From Cordia subcordata (taxonomy: Eukaryota; Streptophyta; Magnoliopsida; Boraginales; Cordiaceae): a DNA stretch of 64,000 nucleotides. Both the position numbers and the translations under genes were made by a program. The stretch lies in assembly GCA_028554755.1 (NCBI GenBank), contig JAPTOF010000004.1:3644501-3708500 (forward strand), written 5' to 3'. Every line of letters starts with the position of its first letter. The stretch's first letter is position 1. Below, piece after piece: positions 11,691 to 23,770 of this stretch. Under the pieces are notes generated by a model, which saw nothing but the letters and a program-made list of their open reading frames with translations, was not told where the DNA came from and ran no database searches.

Positions 11691-13356
11691 TGCAGACTAT
11701 TAAACTTGTTTCAAACAAACCTTACTACGACAGATAGCTAACTAGCTTTAGTGACAAGGAGATAATTAGTTATAATGATAAATATATGTGGAGCGGTTCG
11801 TGTGCTTCAAATGTGGAACAAGGTTTTGCGAGCTCATTTTGGTACGACAAATTAAAGGATACCAACTTATTATCAAAAGTATAATTAGAGAAATTGTGTA
11901 TATTACAGGAACAGCATTATCATCATTTATCTTTTTCATCTGCGAGGTTTTTTATGTCGAGGTGAATGTGCTATATTCTAGAGAACAAAAGTCAATAATA
12001 AGATAATTATAATATCAATTGAGAATAATAGCTTATTTGGTAAATTATCCGGGATATTATACATTTTATTCTTTTACATTCGTAGTTTATGTATAATGGT
12101 TGAAAATTTGTAAATTAAGTCAGTTGCAAATTGCAATCAGTGGAGAGAATATATCATCATTGAGGTCCCTTTGATATATAATCATGAGTTAACCTACCTC
12201 CATAATTTAAATATGTATTGCAACTCAATACTCCATTTAATTTAATTAAGGATATATTCCCTTTGGTTGACGAAAAAGATGTACGTAGACTATTGTATAG
12301 CAAACATGATTGGGAGGTTACCTTGAGATTTTAGATTAATTAATTAAGTATATATCTGGTTTATGTGATGGGAGCGTCTAATGCAATATAAACGCTAATA
12401 TCCCACTCGAAGTTAACAAATGCGTCCAAATATAAGAGATTAGCTAATTAGCATACTTTTGAGGACAAAGCTTATCTGCATACATTAGTTCTAATCCTAA
12501 AAATCTATCCTTAAGCTTTCCTCTATTTGCTTATATTATTTCTCAAGAAAATGTTTTTATTGTACATTGAATACATAGATGTGAGGAAGTGCTTCAGAAT
12601 TATTGAAATAAAAAACCTTTCATAAGCTTTTTTTTTTTTGTGGGGTTTAATTAATTCTCTCAGTAAGGGGAGAAAAGAAAAATTATTACTTTTTTGACAA
12701 TTACATGCTATATAATGAGTTTTAGAAAGAAAAACTTGGATGAAATCACATCTTTACTTTGCATGGGAAAATTTTATTGTGTAATTATGTGAGTTAACTT
12801 TGTGCTAAATTTCTTAAGATTTCTTTTTGGCCTATTAGATATAATTAATGTGGGCATTCTACTTGACAACTCTGACACACTAAATGCTACTAGATTAATG
12901 TATGCTTCTCAGAATTAGTTTTTGACACTAAATCTTTCCTCCCAATTTTGATGCTAAGCAAGACATCGACAAACAATCAGTGTTCTAGGAAAGTTTGTAC
13001 TATATATTGATAAAAAATCTGAGGGGCACCCATTCAAGCTTCAAACATTTTCCTGCGATAATGCAAATATGTAATGTTAAATGACCATATATGCTCTAAT
13101 AACGGCTTAATTAATTAGAGATTGTATGGTCTATATATTTTTTAGAGCATAATATATAAAACAAAATAAAGCATTTTAACCTTGATAGGAGGATATATAT
13201 ACAAGTAATATTTTCGATACTTAGTGCATAAATTTTTATAATAAAATCAATTGAAAATGAAATATTATCCAAGTGACATAAAATATGGCTTATCTTATAC
13301 ATAAATTTCCTTGAATCCTCAAAAGTTCTTCTACGACGAAACTTCTCACCAAAAAG

Positions 13357-13380
13357 ATACATACATACATACATACATAT

Positions 13381-13412
<32 letters not shown>
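13357..13412. repeat. compound (TACA)n-(AT)n microsatellite
   Basis: About five ATAC units run straight into an AT tract of about 28 bases. Confidence 0.95.
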
Positions 13413-13418
<6 letters not shown>

Positions 13419-14946
13419 TAGTGCATGTATTGGATATCGTTAAGTGGCACCGCCATACATACCAGTCTCTTGGTACCTGCGCGTTTAAGCAGCTTTTTCT
13501 TGCTAATAAGTGAAGTTGTCAGCTTATAAGTTTCCACGAAGTACCAAGTATTTTTAGATGAAGGCAACGCTGGCGATCGATATCCTCCTAACAATTTCAT
13601 CTTTTCTTGAACTTTTCCATACGCGTGATGACTAAATTCATTATAGATTTCATAGAACTTTTGCATAATTTATAGTCACCAAGTACCACTGGATGAGTAA
13701 AGATATTCTTAATAAAGGTGCTTGCTTACCATACAGCCCGCTGCAGAAAATTATATAACGGAAGCATAGTTATCTAGCGCGGTGGTGTATTTTTTTTTTT
13801 TTCCGCATTGATAGGTTTTACACCTAGGGATAACAACAGGAAGATAACTTGGGTACCGGGATTGACCGACTTGTATAAAATTAACCTATATAAACTCATT
13901 CCATTAAAAACTCAGAACAAGGGTCGAATGATCTCTGGTATTAATTAGGGTTTGTTCCTGAATTGGATTTGGACTTTCAAACATTCGTATGTCTCCGAAC
14001 TTTTGATAATACTAATTAATGTGAGTTCAAAAGACTTTTCAAAAAAATTTTCGACCAAATAAAAATGAGCGGAAGAAAGGGGCCCGGAAAAATAGAAGAA
14101 AATAATTAATCCCACATGATCTCCTAAAGTAGTAAACCTCCAAAAGGGCTCCCCAAGCTGGCTGTGGAGCAGTGCAAGCCTGGTGGAAACTAGGGATAAT
14201 CAATCACACATATCCCCATCAAATCGTGCATGGGATGTGATCACATGATCACTCTATGTACTTTGTAGCTCTTTTTTCTCGCCATTTTTGTATCCTTTTA
14301 TTTGTTGCTTTTGGAGGGGTAATATAAAAAATTTTGGATTAATTAGGGGTGGCCAAGGCAAAAGTTGGAAAGATAACTCCCCATTCCAAAGCCAAATTTT
14401 TATCATCACTTACATAATCTCTTTACATTAAAAGAAGAGACTCATGAAATCCAAAGTCGCATTATCACATGCATCCCTCTTTTTCCTATGAATTTACTCT
14501 CCAAAAACACTGAACGGTGACTCAAATTGACTCTTGTATTGCATGCAAGTAAGAGCCATAATGCTAGGCATGGTACTTTTGGACATCATTAATTAAATTC
14601 ATGTAACAAAATTTTTATGTTAATCCAATTTTTTTGGCCCATGATCACTATATATGAGGTTAAACACGTGACAAGTTTAGAGCATGATTAGAGGACCATA
14701 ATTCGATCTTGCAGTGTACAAGTTCTATGTCTCAAACCATATAATGAACAGGTTAGGATCTCGTTTACCGAAGAAGTAGGAGTTAAATTGGATTTGATGG
14801 ATATTTTTTGTGATTCTATGTGTCAAACATTGTGACATACACGGGTATTGTAAAACTGTTGGAGATAAGTATTCAAACAATAAGTTTGCTCAAGTGTTGT
14901 TGATATATATTTATTCATAATTGATATATAAATCTGAAAAAGTAAC

Positions 14947-14999
<53 letters not shown>
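14947..14999. repeat. (TTA)n microsatellite
   Basis: About seventeen uninterrupted TTA units, the longest simple repeat in the window. Confidence 0.97.
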
Positions 15000-15483
15000 T
15001 GTTTGAGTTAAGATATTTTTAAGTTATATTAAATTTGAGATTGGGGCCTAGCAGTGAAGGAGTAACCTTCCCAACATTCCAAAATTTGAACTTGTGTTAA
15101 TAAAAAAAACAAAGACAAAGAAAAGTTAGTTTAAATTACATTATTCGAAGTTAAAAATAAGATATATATTAGCACACTCCCTAGTGATAATAAAACAAAT
15201 ACTCAAACAAGGTAACCATTATAATAAAAAGGACACCAATAACACATATGATTAATCTTTTTTATCGGAGATATTCTATTAATTGAAATTGAAATCTAAT
15301 ACTTGAAATTTCAGTTATTCAAATGAACAAATAGAGTAGCGAATGAAGCAATTTCTTAATGACAACTTAGACATTCCTCCTCCATTTATGGAAATTTTTT
15401 CAACACGACTTATTCCCTGCTGAAGTGGGATAAACTCTATATTGTTTCGAGCGTTCAGTAATGCGAAACGGTTTTCTTCCCTT

Positions 15484-15680
15484 GGGGATGGCCCAAATGG
15501 TAAGGCTGGAAACAGACATGGCTCATAACTTAGGTTCTAATCCAATCTTCTATCTTAAATTGATTGTTCTTGACTTAACTAATACATAGTATAAGAGATG
15601 CGTGGTACACTCAAAGTTTACCAATTAGTGATTGGGCTTCACTGAACGTACTGATGAGGTTTCGCTGACTGGATTTTTTT
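15484..15680 (+). repeat. candidate tRNA-derived SINE
   Basis: The head GGGGATGGCCCAAATGGTAA contains TGGCCCAAATGG, a good match to the pol III box A pattern. ACTTAGGTTCTAATCC, about 35 bases on, resembles a box B (GGTTCGAnTCC). The element ends after about 190 bases in a T-rich run followed by A's (GGATTTTTTTTG). This layout is that of plant tRNA-derived SINEs. I could not find clean target duplications, so the ends are approximate. Confidence 0.45.
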
Positions 15681-16954
15681 TGAAAAAAAAAATGTGAATC
15701 AGTTTTCTATTTCCAAAAGAAAAGAACCAAAAAAAACCTTCTTAATCAATATTTTACATAAAGTGTCGCACGTAATTAAATAAAGCACAATGTTAGGACA
15801 ATAGAGGGTGGGGCCATTGATGGCGCCAATGTGGTGTGAACTAGGTGGTGGCAGGCATGGCTTTGTGGGTCGAAACAGGCATTTGGAGGTCTCAATCCCA
15901 AGGCTCTTGGTGGTGCTTGTAAGGGGTCCAGTGGTGATGTTAGTGCCCCCGGGCGCACCTTGGCTCCATCCCTCTCCAACATCAGCACATTGTATTCATC
16001 CCAGTCAGCATTCTCCCTGCCAGGTATGCATCCACTTGCTCGAAAGATTTTTCTATAATTTTCCAGGTGGGCCATCAGAATCATGTAAAAGATCATCATT
16101 AATTATCCAAAATAATTCACCGTTAATTAAATATTTGGAATCTAAATTTAAAATATAGAAGCCTTATGAGGTTAGGAATAAAATTCTAGTTTTTCAATTT
16201 ATAATGTTAAGAAAGCTTAATATCCCATTGACAGTCATTACACCCGAGGTTTTACCAGTTAGTAGTTAAATTTTGTCAAATGTCTAGATTTCCCTCGTAT
16301 AAAAAAAATTAATATTCCAAATTGATTTGGAATAAGATAGTAACACCCAATTTTAACAATTTGATACTTATTTGATCTCATTTAACGAGATAAAAACTTT
16401 ATTTGGTTGGTTTGATATGGTAATCTACCGTGTCTTAAGATGAACTTATGAGAAAGTACTTAACAAAGAAAGATAGGGCTATACGTAAGGAGAAGTTGAG
16501 GAAATGATCAACCTACTCGTACCAAATGGGGCTTTATTGTAAAGTTGAAGAATGATCATCCTCTTAATACCAAATGGAGCTTTAATTGATTTATAAATAG
16601 CTTAATTATAATGGAATCTGAAACCTACTTGGACATAATATTCATCCAAAATATTAAATATAAAAAATGGAGAAGCTTGATGATTAAAGTGTGCTACCTC
16701 AAATCGTCCGCAGCTATCAATTTTTCATTTATGCACTTCAACAAAATCATACTAATCCTCAAAGCTCTGCATGATGCAAATGAAATCCCAAACATAAGCT
16801 AAGCCCTCCTCTGGAATATTTTAATCATGCTATATTTTAATAAATACTTATTTTATAATCATTCTATCATGGCATAAAATAATAGAAGGGCAGACTTTAG
16901 CTCATGATTTGAGAAATAACCTATCTGAGGGGCATTTAACTTGCCATCTTGGAT

Positions 16955-17000
16955 CACATGGTCCTTTCTGATGAGCCATTTGACCATGCTTCTATATAAG
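16955..17000 (+). promoter_or_regulatory. core promoter of the YUCCA gene (CACATG element and TATA box)
   Basis: CTATATAAG at 16992-17000 is a strong TATA box about 177 bases before the start codon, so transcription should begin near 17025-17035 and give a leader of roughly 145 bases. CACATG at 16955-16960 is a PBE-type E-box. Phytochrome-interacting factors are known to bind G-box and PBE motifs in promoters of the YUC8/YUC9 group. The TATA box is directly seen; PIF binding is inference. Confidence 0.6.
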
Positions 17001-17176
17001 CCCCTTCACCCCCTCCTCTTCTAACACACAAAAAACAAACAATTTCCACTCTCTTCTCCAACATAGCTCTCTTAGTCAACTTCTGAAAAGTAAACCCTCT
17101 TCTCTAAAGAAACTTCTACAAAACCTATACATACACATCTCTATATACACTTTGGAAAAAGCAAGAAAAAGCCAAA

Positions 17177-18665
17177 ATGTCTAACTTTGGTATGGACTTC
17201 TTCTCACGCAGATGTGTTTGGGTAAATGGCCCTGTGATAGTTGGTGCAGGGCCATCAGGGCTTGCTGTTGGGGCTTGCCTTAAAGAACAAGGCATACCAT
17301 TTGTAATGCTAGAGAGAGCTGATTGCATTGCTTCTCTATGGAAGAAACGCACTTATGATCGCCTTAAACTTCACCTCCCCAAACAATTCTGTCAGCTCCC
17401 AAAGCTTCCATTCCCAGAACACTACCCAGAGTACCCAACCAAGAGACACTTCGTAGACTATCTCGAATCCTACGCGAAGCATTTCGACCTCAACCCACAA
17501 TACAACATGTGCGTGCAGTCGGCTAAGTACGACGAGGCTTGCCGCTTGTGGAGAGTTAAGACCGTCTGCAACAATGGCCACGCTCCTTCTGAGGTCGAGT
17601 ACATTTGCCAGTGGCTTGTTGTGGCCACTGGGGAGAACGCGGAACGCGTCGTGCCTGATATCGAAGGCCTGCAGGACTTCAAGGGCGAGATCATTCACGC
17701 CTGCGATTACAAGTCCGGGGCGAAATTCAATGGGAAGCATGTGCTTGTTGTGGGTTGTGGCAATTCTGGCATGGAGGTCTCTCTTGATCTCTGCAACCAT
17801 GGTGCTAAACCATCCATGGTTGTTCGCAGCTCGGTAAGTACTTGATCAATCAACTTATAAGTTATTATAACACTATAACTAGCTGTTTTTTTTCCCTAGA
17901 AAAGATCATCATAGTCTTGTAGCTAATGAGTTTAGTTCTGTTTTTTGATCTTCAGGTTCATGTATTGCCAAGAGAAATCTTTGGGAAATCGACATTCGAG
18001 GTGGCTACATTTCTGATGAAATGGTTACCACTCTGGCTAGTTGATAAAATCTTGCTTGTTTTCGCGTGGTTGATTCTTGGAAACACTAACAAGTATGGTC
18101 TGAAACGGCCATTGATGGGTCCATTGGAGCTCAAGAACACTCAGGGCAAAACCCCTGTTCTAGACATCGGCGCGTTGGCGAAAATCAGATCCAAACAAGT
18201 CAAAGTGGTGCCTGGAATCAAGAAATTCTCAAGCAGCATGGTTGAGCTCGTTAATGGCGAATGCCTCGACATTGATGCTGTGGTTTTGGCCACTGGGTAT
18301 CGCAGCAATGTCCCTTATTGGCTCAAGGTTAGCACTTGTGCCCGTGCTATGCTCGGGTTCTAATATTTTTTGACTATCGATTTCAAATCTCGTTATTAAA
18401 TAAATATGCTGACGATTTTTTCGATATTTCTCGGGTGCAGGAAAATGAATTCTTTTCTGAGAATGGTTTTCCCAAGTCTCCATTCCCAAATGGGTGGAAA
18501 GGGCAAGCAGGGCTATATGCAGTTGGGTTCACAAGGAGAGGGCTCGCTGGTGCATCTGCTGATGCTACAAACATTGCAAAAGATATTGAAAAAGTCTACA
18601 AAGAGGACTTGAAGAAGAAGAAGCAAAAAGTCCCAACTCATAGACGATGCATTTCAACCTTCTAA
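17177..18665 (+). CDS. YUC: YUCCA flavin-containing monooxygenase (indole-3-pyruvate monooxygenase)
   Basis: Converts indole-3-pyruvate to indole-3-acetic acid, the last step of the main auxin route, using FAD, NADPH and O2. Exons 17177-17833, 17956-18327 and 18441-18665 have clean GT-AG borders, all in phase 0, and give 417 aa, the usual length for the family. The FAD-binding GAGPSG is at residues 23-28 and the NADPH-binding GCGNSG at 193-198. ATGYRSN is at 331-337 and the HRRCIST-type tail is present. The head [16 protein letters not shown] and this tail place it with the YUC3/5/7/8/9 group and not the YUC1/4 or YUC2/6 groups. The member within the group is not decided. There is no signal peptide, so it is likely cytosolic or on the ER face. 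A TATA box at 16992 supports this start, and the first in-frame ATG is used. Exon 1 is clearly GC-richer than its surroundings. All key motifs are intact. Confidence 0.96.
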
Positions 18666-21499
18666 TAAAACCTTGAAGCAAATGGAAAATTTCACACAAT
18701 TCTTACTTTATTCTTTCTTCAGTAAAAACAAACATTCATTGATGTATAAACGTAAAAAACGTACAAAGCAAAAGCAGATAGCATAGAGATGAGCCCTCTC
18801 CTGAAGTCCCAAGTTTTGATAAAGATTGGGCAACTCTTTGTTTTTTTTTTCCCCCTCAATACCAAGGATGATGAGGCTGTTACCTCTCCTTTTTCACATC
18901 TGATGTTTCATATATTTTTGTACAATTTCTTTTACTCAAATGTAATAGGAGTTCATGTTTTGTTGACCCGTTCTATATTGAATGATAGAAAAATTTCTTG
19001 ATGAAAAAACCTCATCACATCAGGATGTTCTCCATATCAAATCGTCTAGATGGAAAATAAAAGCGGGAGCATACCTTAATTTATAGTAAAAATTTTGGTT
19101 ATGAGTTTTACGGTCTTCCAAAATAATGTGATTTACTTTGAGTATTTTTGCAATAATGAGATGTCTGAGAGAATAGGAATAATATGATTAACTACTAGTA
19201 ATGGGACAATTAACCTTAATATATCCTTTTACAATTCTAATTTCAGTTGGACGTATTATAAACAGAAATTAAGAAACTGGGTTTCTGCAAATAAAAGGTC
19301 TCCAATAGCTTTAACCTTAATAAAATCACTTTAGTTGGATTTAACTTTAAGATAGACTGTATAGAAAAATAATTTTCCAACATTAAATGCATTTGATGTA
19401 AGTTATGAGATTTGAAAATCTCTTTTCCTTTTAGAAAAAATATTAATCATAGAGAAAATGGCATTTCAAAAATAAATGCAAATCTCTCTCGTATCATTTC
19501 AGGATACGAACTCTTGTTGCCTACATTATTTTCAATCAGTGCCCACTGGAATAATCTTAGCAAAATAGTGATTCCATTATAACACCACTTTTATTTCTTT
19601 CTTCTGAGATACACCTATATTCGTAGTGGCTGCACATTATTATGCTTGTTTAATATCATTATCTTAAGAGTTATGCTCGCTCAAGAATGAATTGAATAAA
19701 ATAAACATGTCACCAAGCACATGGATATTTTTCTCATTGAAAAGATCTTCTTCTGTAAAGTATTATCCAAGAGATTCAAATACAATTCATAAGGATGGGG
19801 AAAATCATAGAGAAAATTAAAAGGTAATCATTAATTAGCTGCTTTTGACGCTAAATAAAGAGCCTCGCCGTATCATGGCAGCTTTTACTGAATTATGTTA
19901 ATCAGATTAGTAATTATCTGATTTTAGAATTCGTGTATTATGGTTCGGAGTGAATATTATTTTTCTCCATAAAATTTAGACTAAATTCCAAACTCTCTCT
20001 AGAGGTTTTCATTTTAGTTGAATTCCCCATGACATTAAACATGAGTACATGACCACATAGAGCATTATGTAAAGGCATTTTTCTTTTTTTAATTTTTGAA
20101 GTAAAAAAAAGGGTAAAAACAAATAACTAATTGACATAACATTATTTTAGTATAATCAATAAACAATGATCAAATCAAACACTAAACTTTTAATTTAATA
20201 TATATTTGGAAAAGAACTTATTAATTATATAAAATTTGAGTTATACACAAGACTAGATAAAAGATTTGATTCACTTCAACATTTATGTTTTTTTAATTCA
20301 TATATACACGCATACTTCTAAAATTGAATCTAACTTTTTTTTCTCTAAACTAATGTACAATATTTCTCTTATGAGCTAACCTTTTAAAAATATAAAAAAA
20401 AGACGAAAAACAATATTTTCTCGTATAAAATTCGTATTATCCATGAACCTGAAAAAGAAAAATAGATGCACTTTGAAATCTATCTCTTTGCATACATACA
20501 TACTCACATACAATAATAACCAACAAGTTACTATTTGAAAAAATATAAAAGAATTACTCAAGAAATGAATAAAAAAAAGATTAAAATACCCTTTTACATC
20601 AAACTAAAACATAATAGAGGAGTTTGAACGTTAAACTAAAACTCAGTCAAGAAAATCGAATTCTCTCTCTTATAGTTTGACACTCTCTCAAAATTGGTTC
20701 AAAAACTACTGTCAATCATCACAACATTGCCCGAGATCTTCATTGTGTTAGACTAATGTGACCAAAAGCAATGCCTTCTGAGAAGCTAACTGCATAATCT
20801 GCTATCTTCAGGGATAGTAAAACTATCAGATTCCCCCGTCTATAATATGATATAGCAAAGAAACAATGATGGAAAATGTCCTCCTCTAAATACGTAGTCA
20901 CTGAATATGGTTTCGGTCAACATTTTTGTATTGCTTAGCAAAATATAAGTCGTTACGGTAAGTATCAATCAAAATTAGATTATTCAATATGCTTAATGTT
21001 GAAGAAGCCCTAATATATAGCCATGATAGTACGTACGCTTTCGGGTTTGAGATCAGTAGCCATCACGCATAGAGTTCAAAGATGTCACATTAGGCCAAGA
21101 AAGCGTTGTCTACAAGGCAGCAAAATGCTTCCAGCAAAGTCAATCTCAAAGTCGGATGCAGCAACGACATAATCTTCAGTTTCCTCAGACAATGCCCTTT
21201 AAATTAATAACAACGCACATGTTTCTCCATGTTATGGATAATAAAAACCTTATACGATGCCCTATTTATTTCAATGGCCCCTCCATGCATGCATATTCAC
21301 CACACATTTTGGATCTTCAAATTTCAAAAAACCTTTACTGCATCTATCTTATTAACTGCATTTTTGTGTTCTCATTTATAAATTTTTTGGCTCATTGATA
21401 TGATTTCACAAGCATGTTATGGCCTCTTCTTGCTCAGACAACCCCTCCTCGTGGTCGCAGATAAACACATGGGTCAGCTGCAAACATCTCCGGCAACAC

Positions 21500-21910
21500 A
21501 TTACAAGGGCCCTTTTGGCTTCTACTTTTGAATATATGGTCTGATACTTTTGTTCAAAAGTAGAAGCTAAAAAGGCCCTTTTGCTTCTGGAATTAATGAA
21601 GTTCAAGTTCTTTACCAAGGAAAAGAACAGTCTGCCTCTTCATTCTGTGCCAATATTTCAGGAACTCGAAAATTTTTCTGATATAGATAGAGACCTCCCA
21701 AGGACAATTTTTTCTATTTCCTGGTACATACTCAAGCAGAAAAATAATTAGTAACCACATATAGTAAAATCAAATCAACTCTCAGTTATTCCCCATATAA
21801 GATTAACTATATATATTGATCTGATCTTAATGTATTATTGCATTGTTTTGAGAGGGGATACTTAGTATATTCATTAATGAATTTGTAGGTATAATTGATA
21901 ATTTGATTAA
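21500..21910 (+). repeat. segmental duplication 1, copy A (copy B at 22860-23180)
   Basis: Shared in order with the downstream copy: ACAAGGGCCCTTTT with CTTCTACTTTTGA, AGTCTGCC, TTTCTGATAnAGATAGAGACC, AnAATCAAATCAACTCTC, AGAnGnGATA with a TTnATGAnT stretch, and GTAGGTAnAATTnnTAATTT. Identity looks moderate, with many indels. Copy A has about 100 extra bases, including the right arm of the 21507 hairpin. Confidence 0.65.
21507..21580. repeat. near-perfect inverted repeat (28-bp arms)
   Basis: AAGGGCCCTTTTGGCTTCTA, continuing to CTTTTGAA, is followed after about 18 bases by its near-exact reverse complement TTCAAAAGTAGAAGC, then AAAAAGGCCCTT. The arms are 28 bases with about two mismatches. 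The left arm itself begins with the palindrome AAGGGCCCTT. The left arm alone recurs at about 22866-22890 in the duplicate segment, so the right arm was gained in one copy or lost in the other. Confidence 0.8.
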
Positions 21911-22299
21911 CCATTTTAATTCGAGCTAGTTGATTTAGATGTCAATTAATTATTTTTTATACCTATAACACTAGACTCTTAGTGGTCTTGGGATTCTAGG
22001 CTTAAGACATCACTATTATTGAGATTTAAAGCAATCAAGACGAGAATGTTATACTTGTAGCTCTAGTCTCTTTGTGGGCTTGGTGTTCTAGACTCAAGAC
22101 ATGACAATTATTGAGATCAAGGATACTTGAGGAAAAATCCCTTGTTCTAATATTGGTGAAACAAAATACTCGAGACGGACCCTTCTCAATAGTTGTAACT
22201 AATAACTTGGGTAAATTATTTTTGGTCAATTTTATATCAATAAACCCATGGCATTGATCAATGGTTTAGGCTAAATATTTAAAGATTAGAAAAAACTTC

Positions 22300-22850
22300 T
22301 ACCCCTAAGCCATCCTGTGTGAATATACAGAATTTGATTCGGTTGTATAATATGTAAACCCTAGCCATATATCTTTTTCTAGGCACCCAAATTTAGAAAT
22401 TTCAAATATTTGAAAATTTGAATCGATTCTCACTACTAATTCATTCAGGACCTTTCACCTTCAAGTTAGAGATATATCACTAAACCACTAGGTTTGTGTA
22501 AATAAATTATCTTATGTTTTTTATTTTGATGTAATAAATGACCCAAATTTACTTGCAACCTAGGTTTTAAATCAGTAGATGATCCACGAGACTCCAACCC
22601 TCACAAAGGAAAAGAAAAAGGAAAAAAAAAATAAAAGAAAAAAGGAAAAAGAGAGAGAGAGAGAGAGAGAGAGCGAGCAAGGATCGGATGACCCGTATTT
22701 ACTAGTTACCAAAATCTTGATTGTGAAATATCGGCCTTGGCCATTTCTCACCTTCAATATAAAATGGGCCTCGGAGCAATTTGTATCTATCACGTTGCGT
22801 AACGTTATTGTGACAAAACATGGGCCAACATCTGCGGACATTTTCTCCAT
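22300..22850 (+). repeat. segmental duplication 2, copy A (copy B at 24838-25325)
   Basis: Collinear blocks are shared with 24838-25325: GAATTTGATTCGGTTGTATAAT against GAAATTTGATCCGGTTTTGCAAT; ACCTTTCACCTTCAAG against ACCTTTCACCTCAAG; AATGACCCAAATTTACTTGC against AATGACCCGAATTACTTGC; GACCCGTATTTACTAGTTAC against GACCGTATTTATTAGTTAC; and TTTCTCACCTTCAAT against TTTCTTACCTTCAAT. Copy A holds a GA microsatellite and purine-rich insert at about 22600-22680 that is absent from copy B. Confidence 0.75.
22651..22673. repeat. (GA)n microsatellite
   Basis: About eleven GA units after an A-rich tract. Confidence 0.95.
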
Positions 22851-22859
22851 TCGATCAAC

Positions 22860-23180
22860 ATCACAAGGGCCCTTTTAACTTCTACTTTTGAGTTTTGAAC
22901 ATAGTCTGCCACTTTATTCCATGGCATAATTTTGAGAATTCAAAAAAAATTTCTGATAGATAGAGACCTTTCGGACAAATATTTATTTTTTGGTACTCAA
23001 AAATCTAATGCCAGCAGACAATAATAAGTAATTTAACATGTAATAAGATCAAATCAACTCTCATTCACCTGTCTAAGGTTAATGATATAGATTTGACTAT
23101 AGTGTCTTTCATCTGCTCAAGAAGAGATATTTAATTGATTTATGAGTGGGTGTTGTAGGTAAAATTAGTAATTTAAATTA
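22860..23180 (+). repeat. segmental duplication 1, copy B
   Basis: Diverged copy of 21500-21910 in the same orientation, offset about 1.3 kb. It starts at the ACAAGGGCCCTTTT block and ends near the GTAGGTAAAATTAG block. It lacks the right arm of the inverted repeat. Confidence 0.65.
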
Positions 23181-23737
23181 ATTATTTTTGAGCTTGCTGA
23201 TTTATACATCTATTTCACCAACAATATATGTATATCAACCAATGATTTCAATTTCAGATCAAATTTAGCCTTTACTCTTTCATGCATACAAAGTTAAGAT
23301 ATGACGATAACGTCATGCAGTCATTAGTCTATCCCAACCAATCAAAGTAGTTGACTCAAGAACTAATAAGGTGATGGGTTTGCCAATCAGTTCGGTTTTT
23401 AAAACACCTTTAGCTGCAAGAGTTCTAAGAAATAGTCAAAACCAAGATTTTTGAGATGTTCAACAAGATAAGAAGTTTAGAGAAGAACAAGATATTTTCA
23501 ATGTTTCAAAATTTGGCCAATAAATTCAAAAAGACAACAATCTTGATCCTCATTTAGCTGAGGTCAAAAAATTTTTCGAGAATATACTCCATATTTTAAA
23601 AGTGGATGACGATATATTATTACAACATATCATTACCTACATGTCTTTTTGGTTATCAAGCATAGTTTTGTTTTTTATTTTAGGTTTAAATGTTTTTCTT
23701 TGTTTTGATTTTAAAGCTTATATTAAATTAGAGGCAT

Positions 23738-23738
<1 letters not shown>

Positions 23739-23765
<27 letters not shown>
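23739..23765. repeat. (AT)n microsatellite
   Basis: About thirteen AT units. Confidence 0.95.

Positions 23766-23770
<5 letters not shown>

Larger units (their letters stand above)
434..16990. other. 16.5 kb AT-rich intergenic region without a supportable gene
   Basis: No ORF longer than about 115 codons occurs, and none has a convincing splice-linked continuation. The DNA is AT-rich with many homopolymer runs. What can be supported are dispersed repeats: MITE-like inverted-repeat elements near 1573-1792, 3201-3426, 3863-4341, 6015-6229, 8125-8410, 8772-8894 and 11342-11560; a mitochondrial rRNA fossil at 11631-11690; microsatellites at 5518-5548, 13357-13412 and 14947-14999; and a SINE candidate at 15484-15680. 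Short GC-richer islands at 2270-2390, 4760-5260, 13430-13680 and 15790-16090 may be decayed coding or transposon pieces. I searched by eye for the mature sequences of common conserved plant microRNAs and saw none. The rest shows nothing I can name. Confidence 0.8.

Noticed and set aside
14947..14999. CRISPR-like or functional repeat array
   Set aside because: It is a plain TTA microsatellite without spacers; plant genomes have no CRISPR arrays.
17336..17800. 154-codon minus-strand ORF
   Set aside because: Antisense shadow of YUCCA exon 1, which is GC-rich and therefore stop-poor on both strands.
22579..22878. Overlapping + and - ORFs of 92-99 codons
   Set aside because: They span a GA microsatellite and a duplicated non-coding segment; the Lys/Glu/Arg and Ser/Leu/Phe runs come from the repeat.
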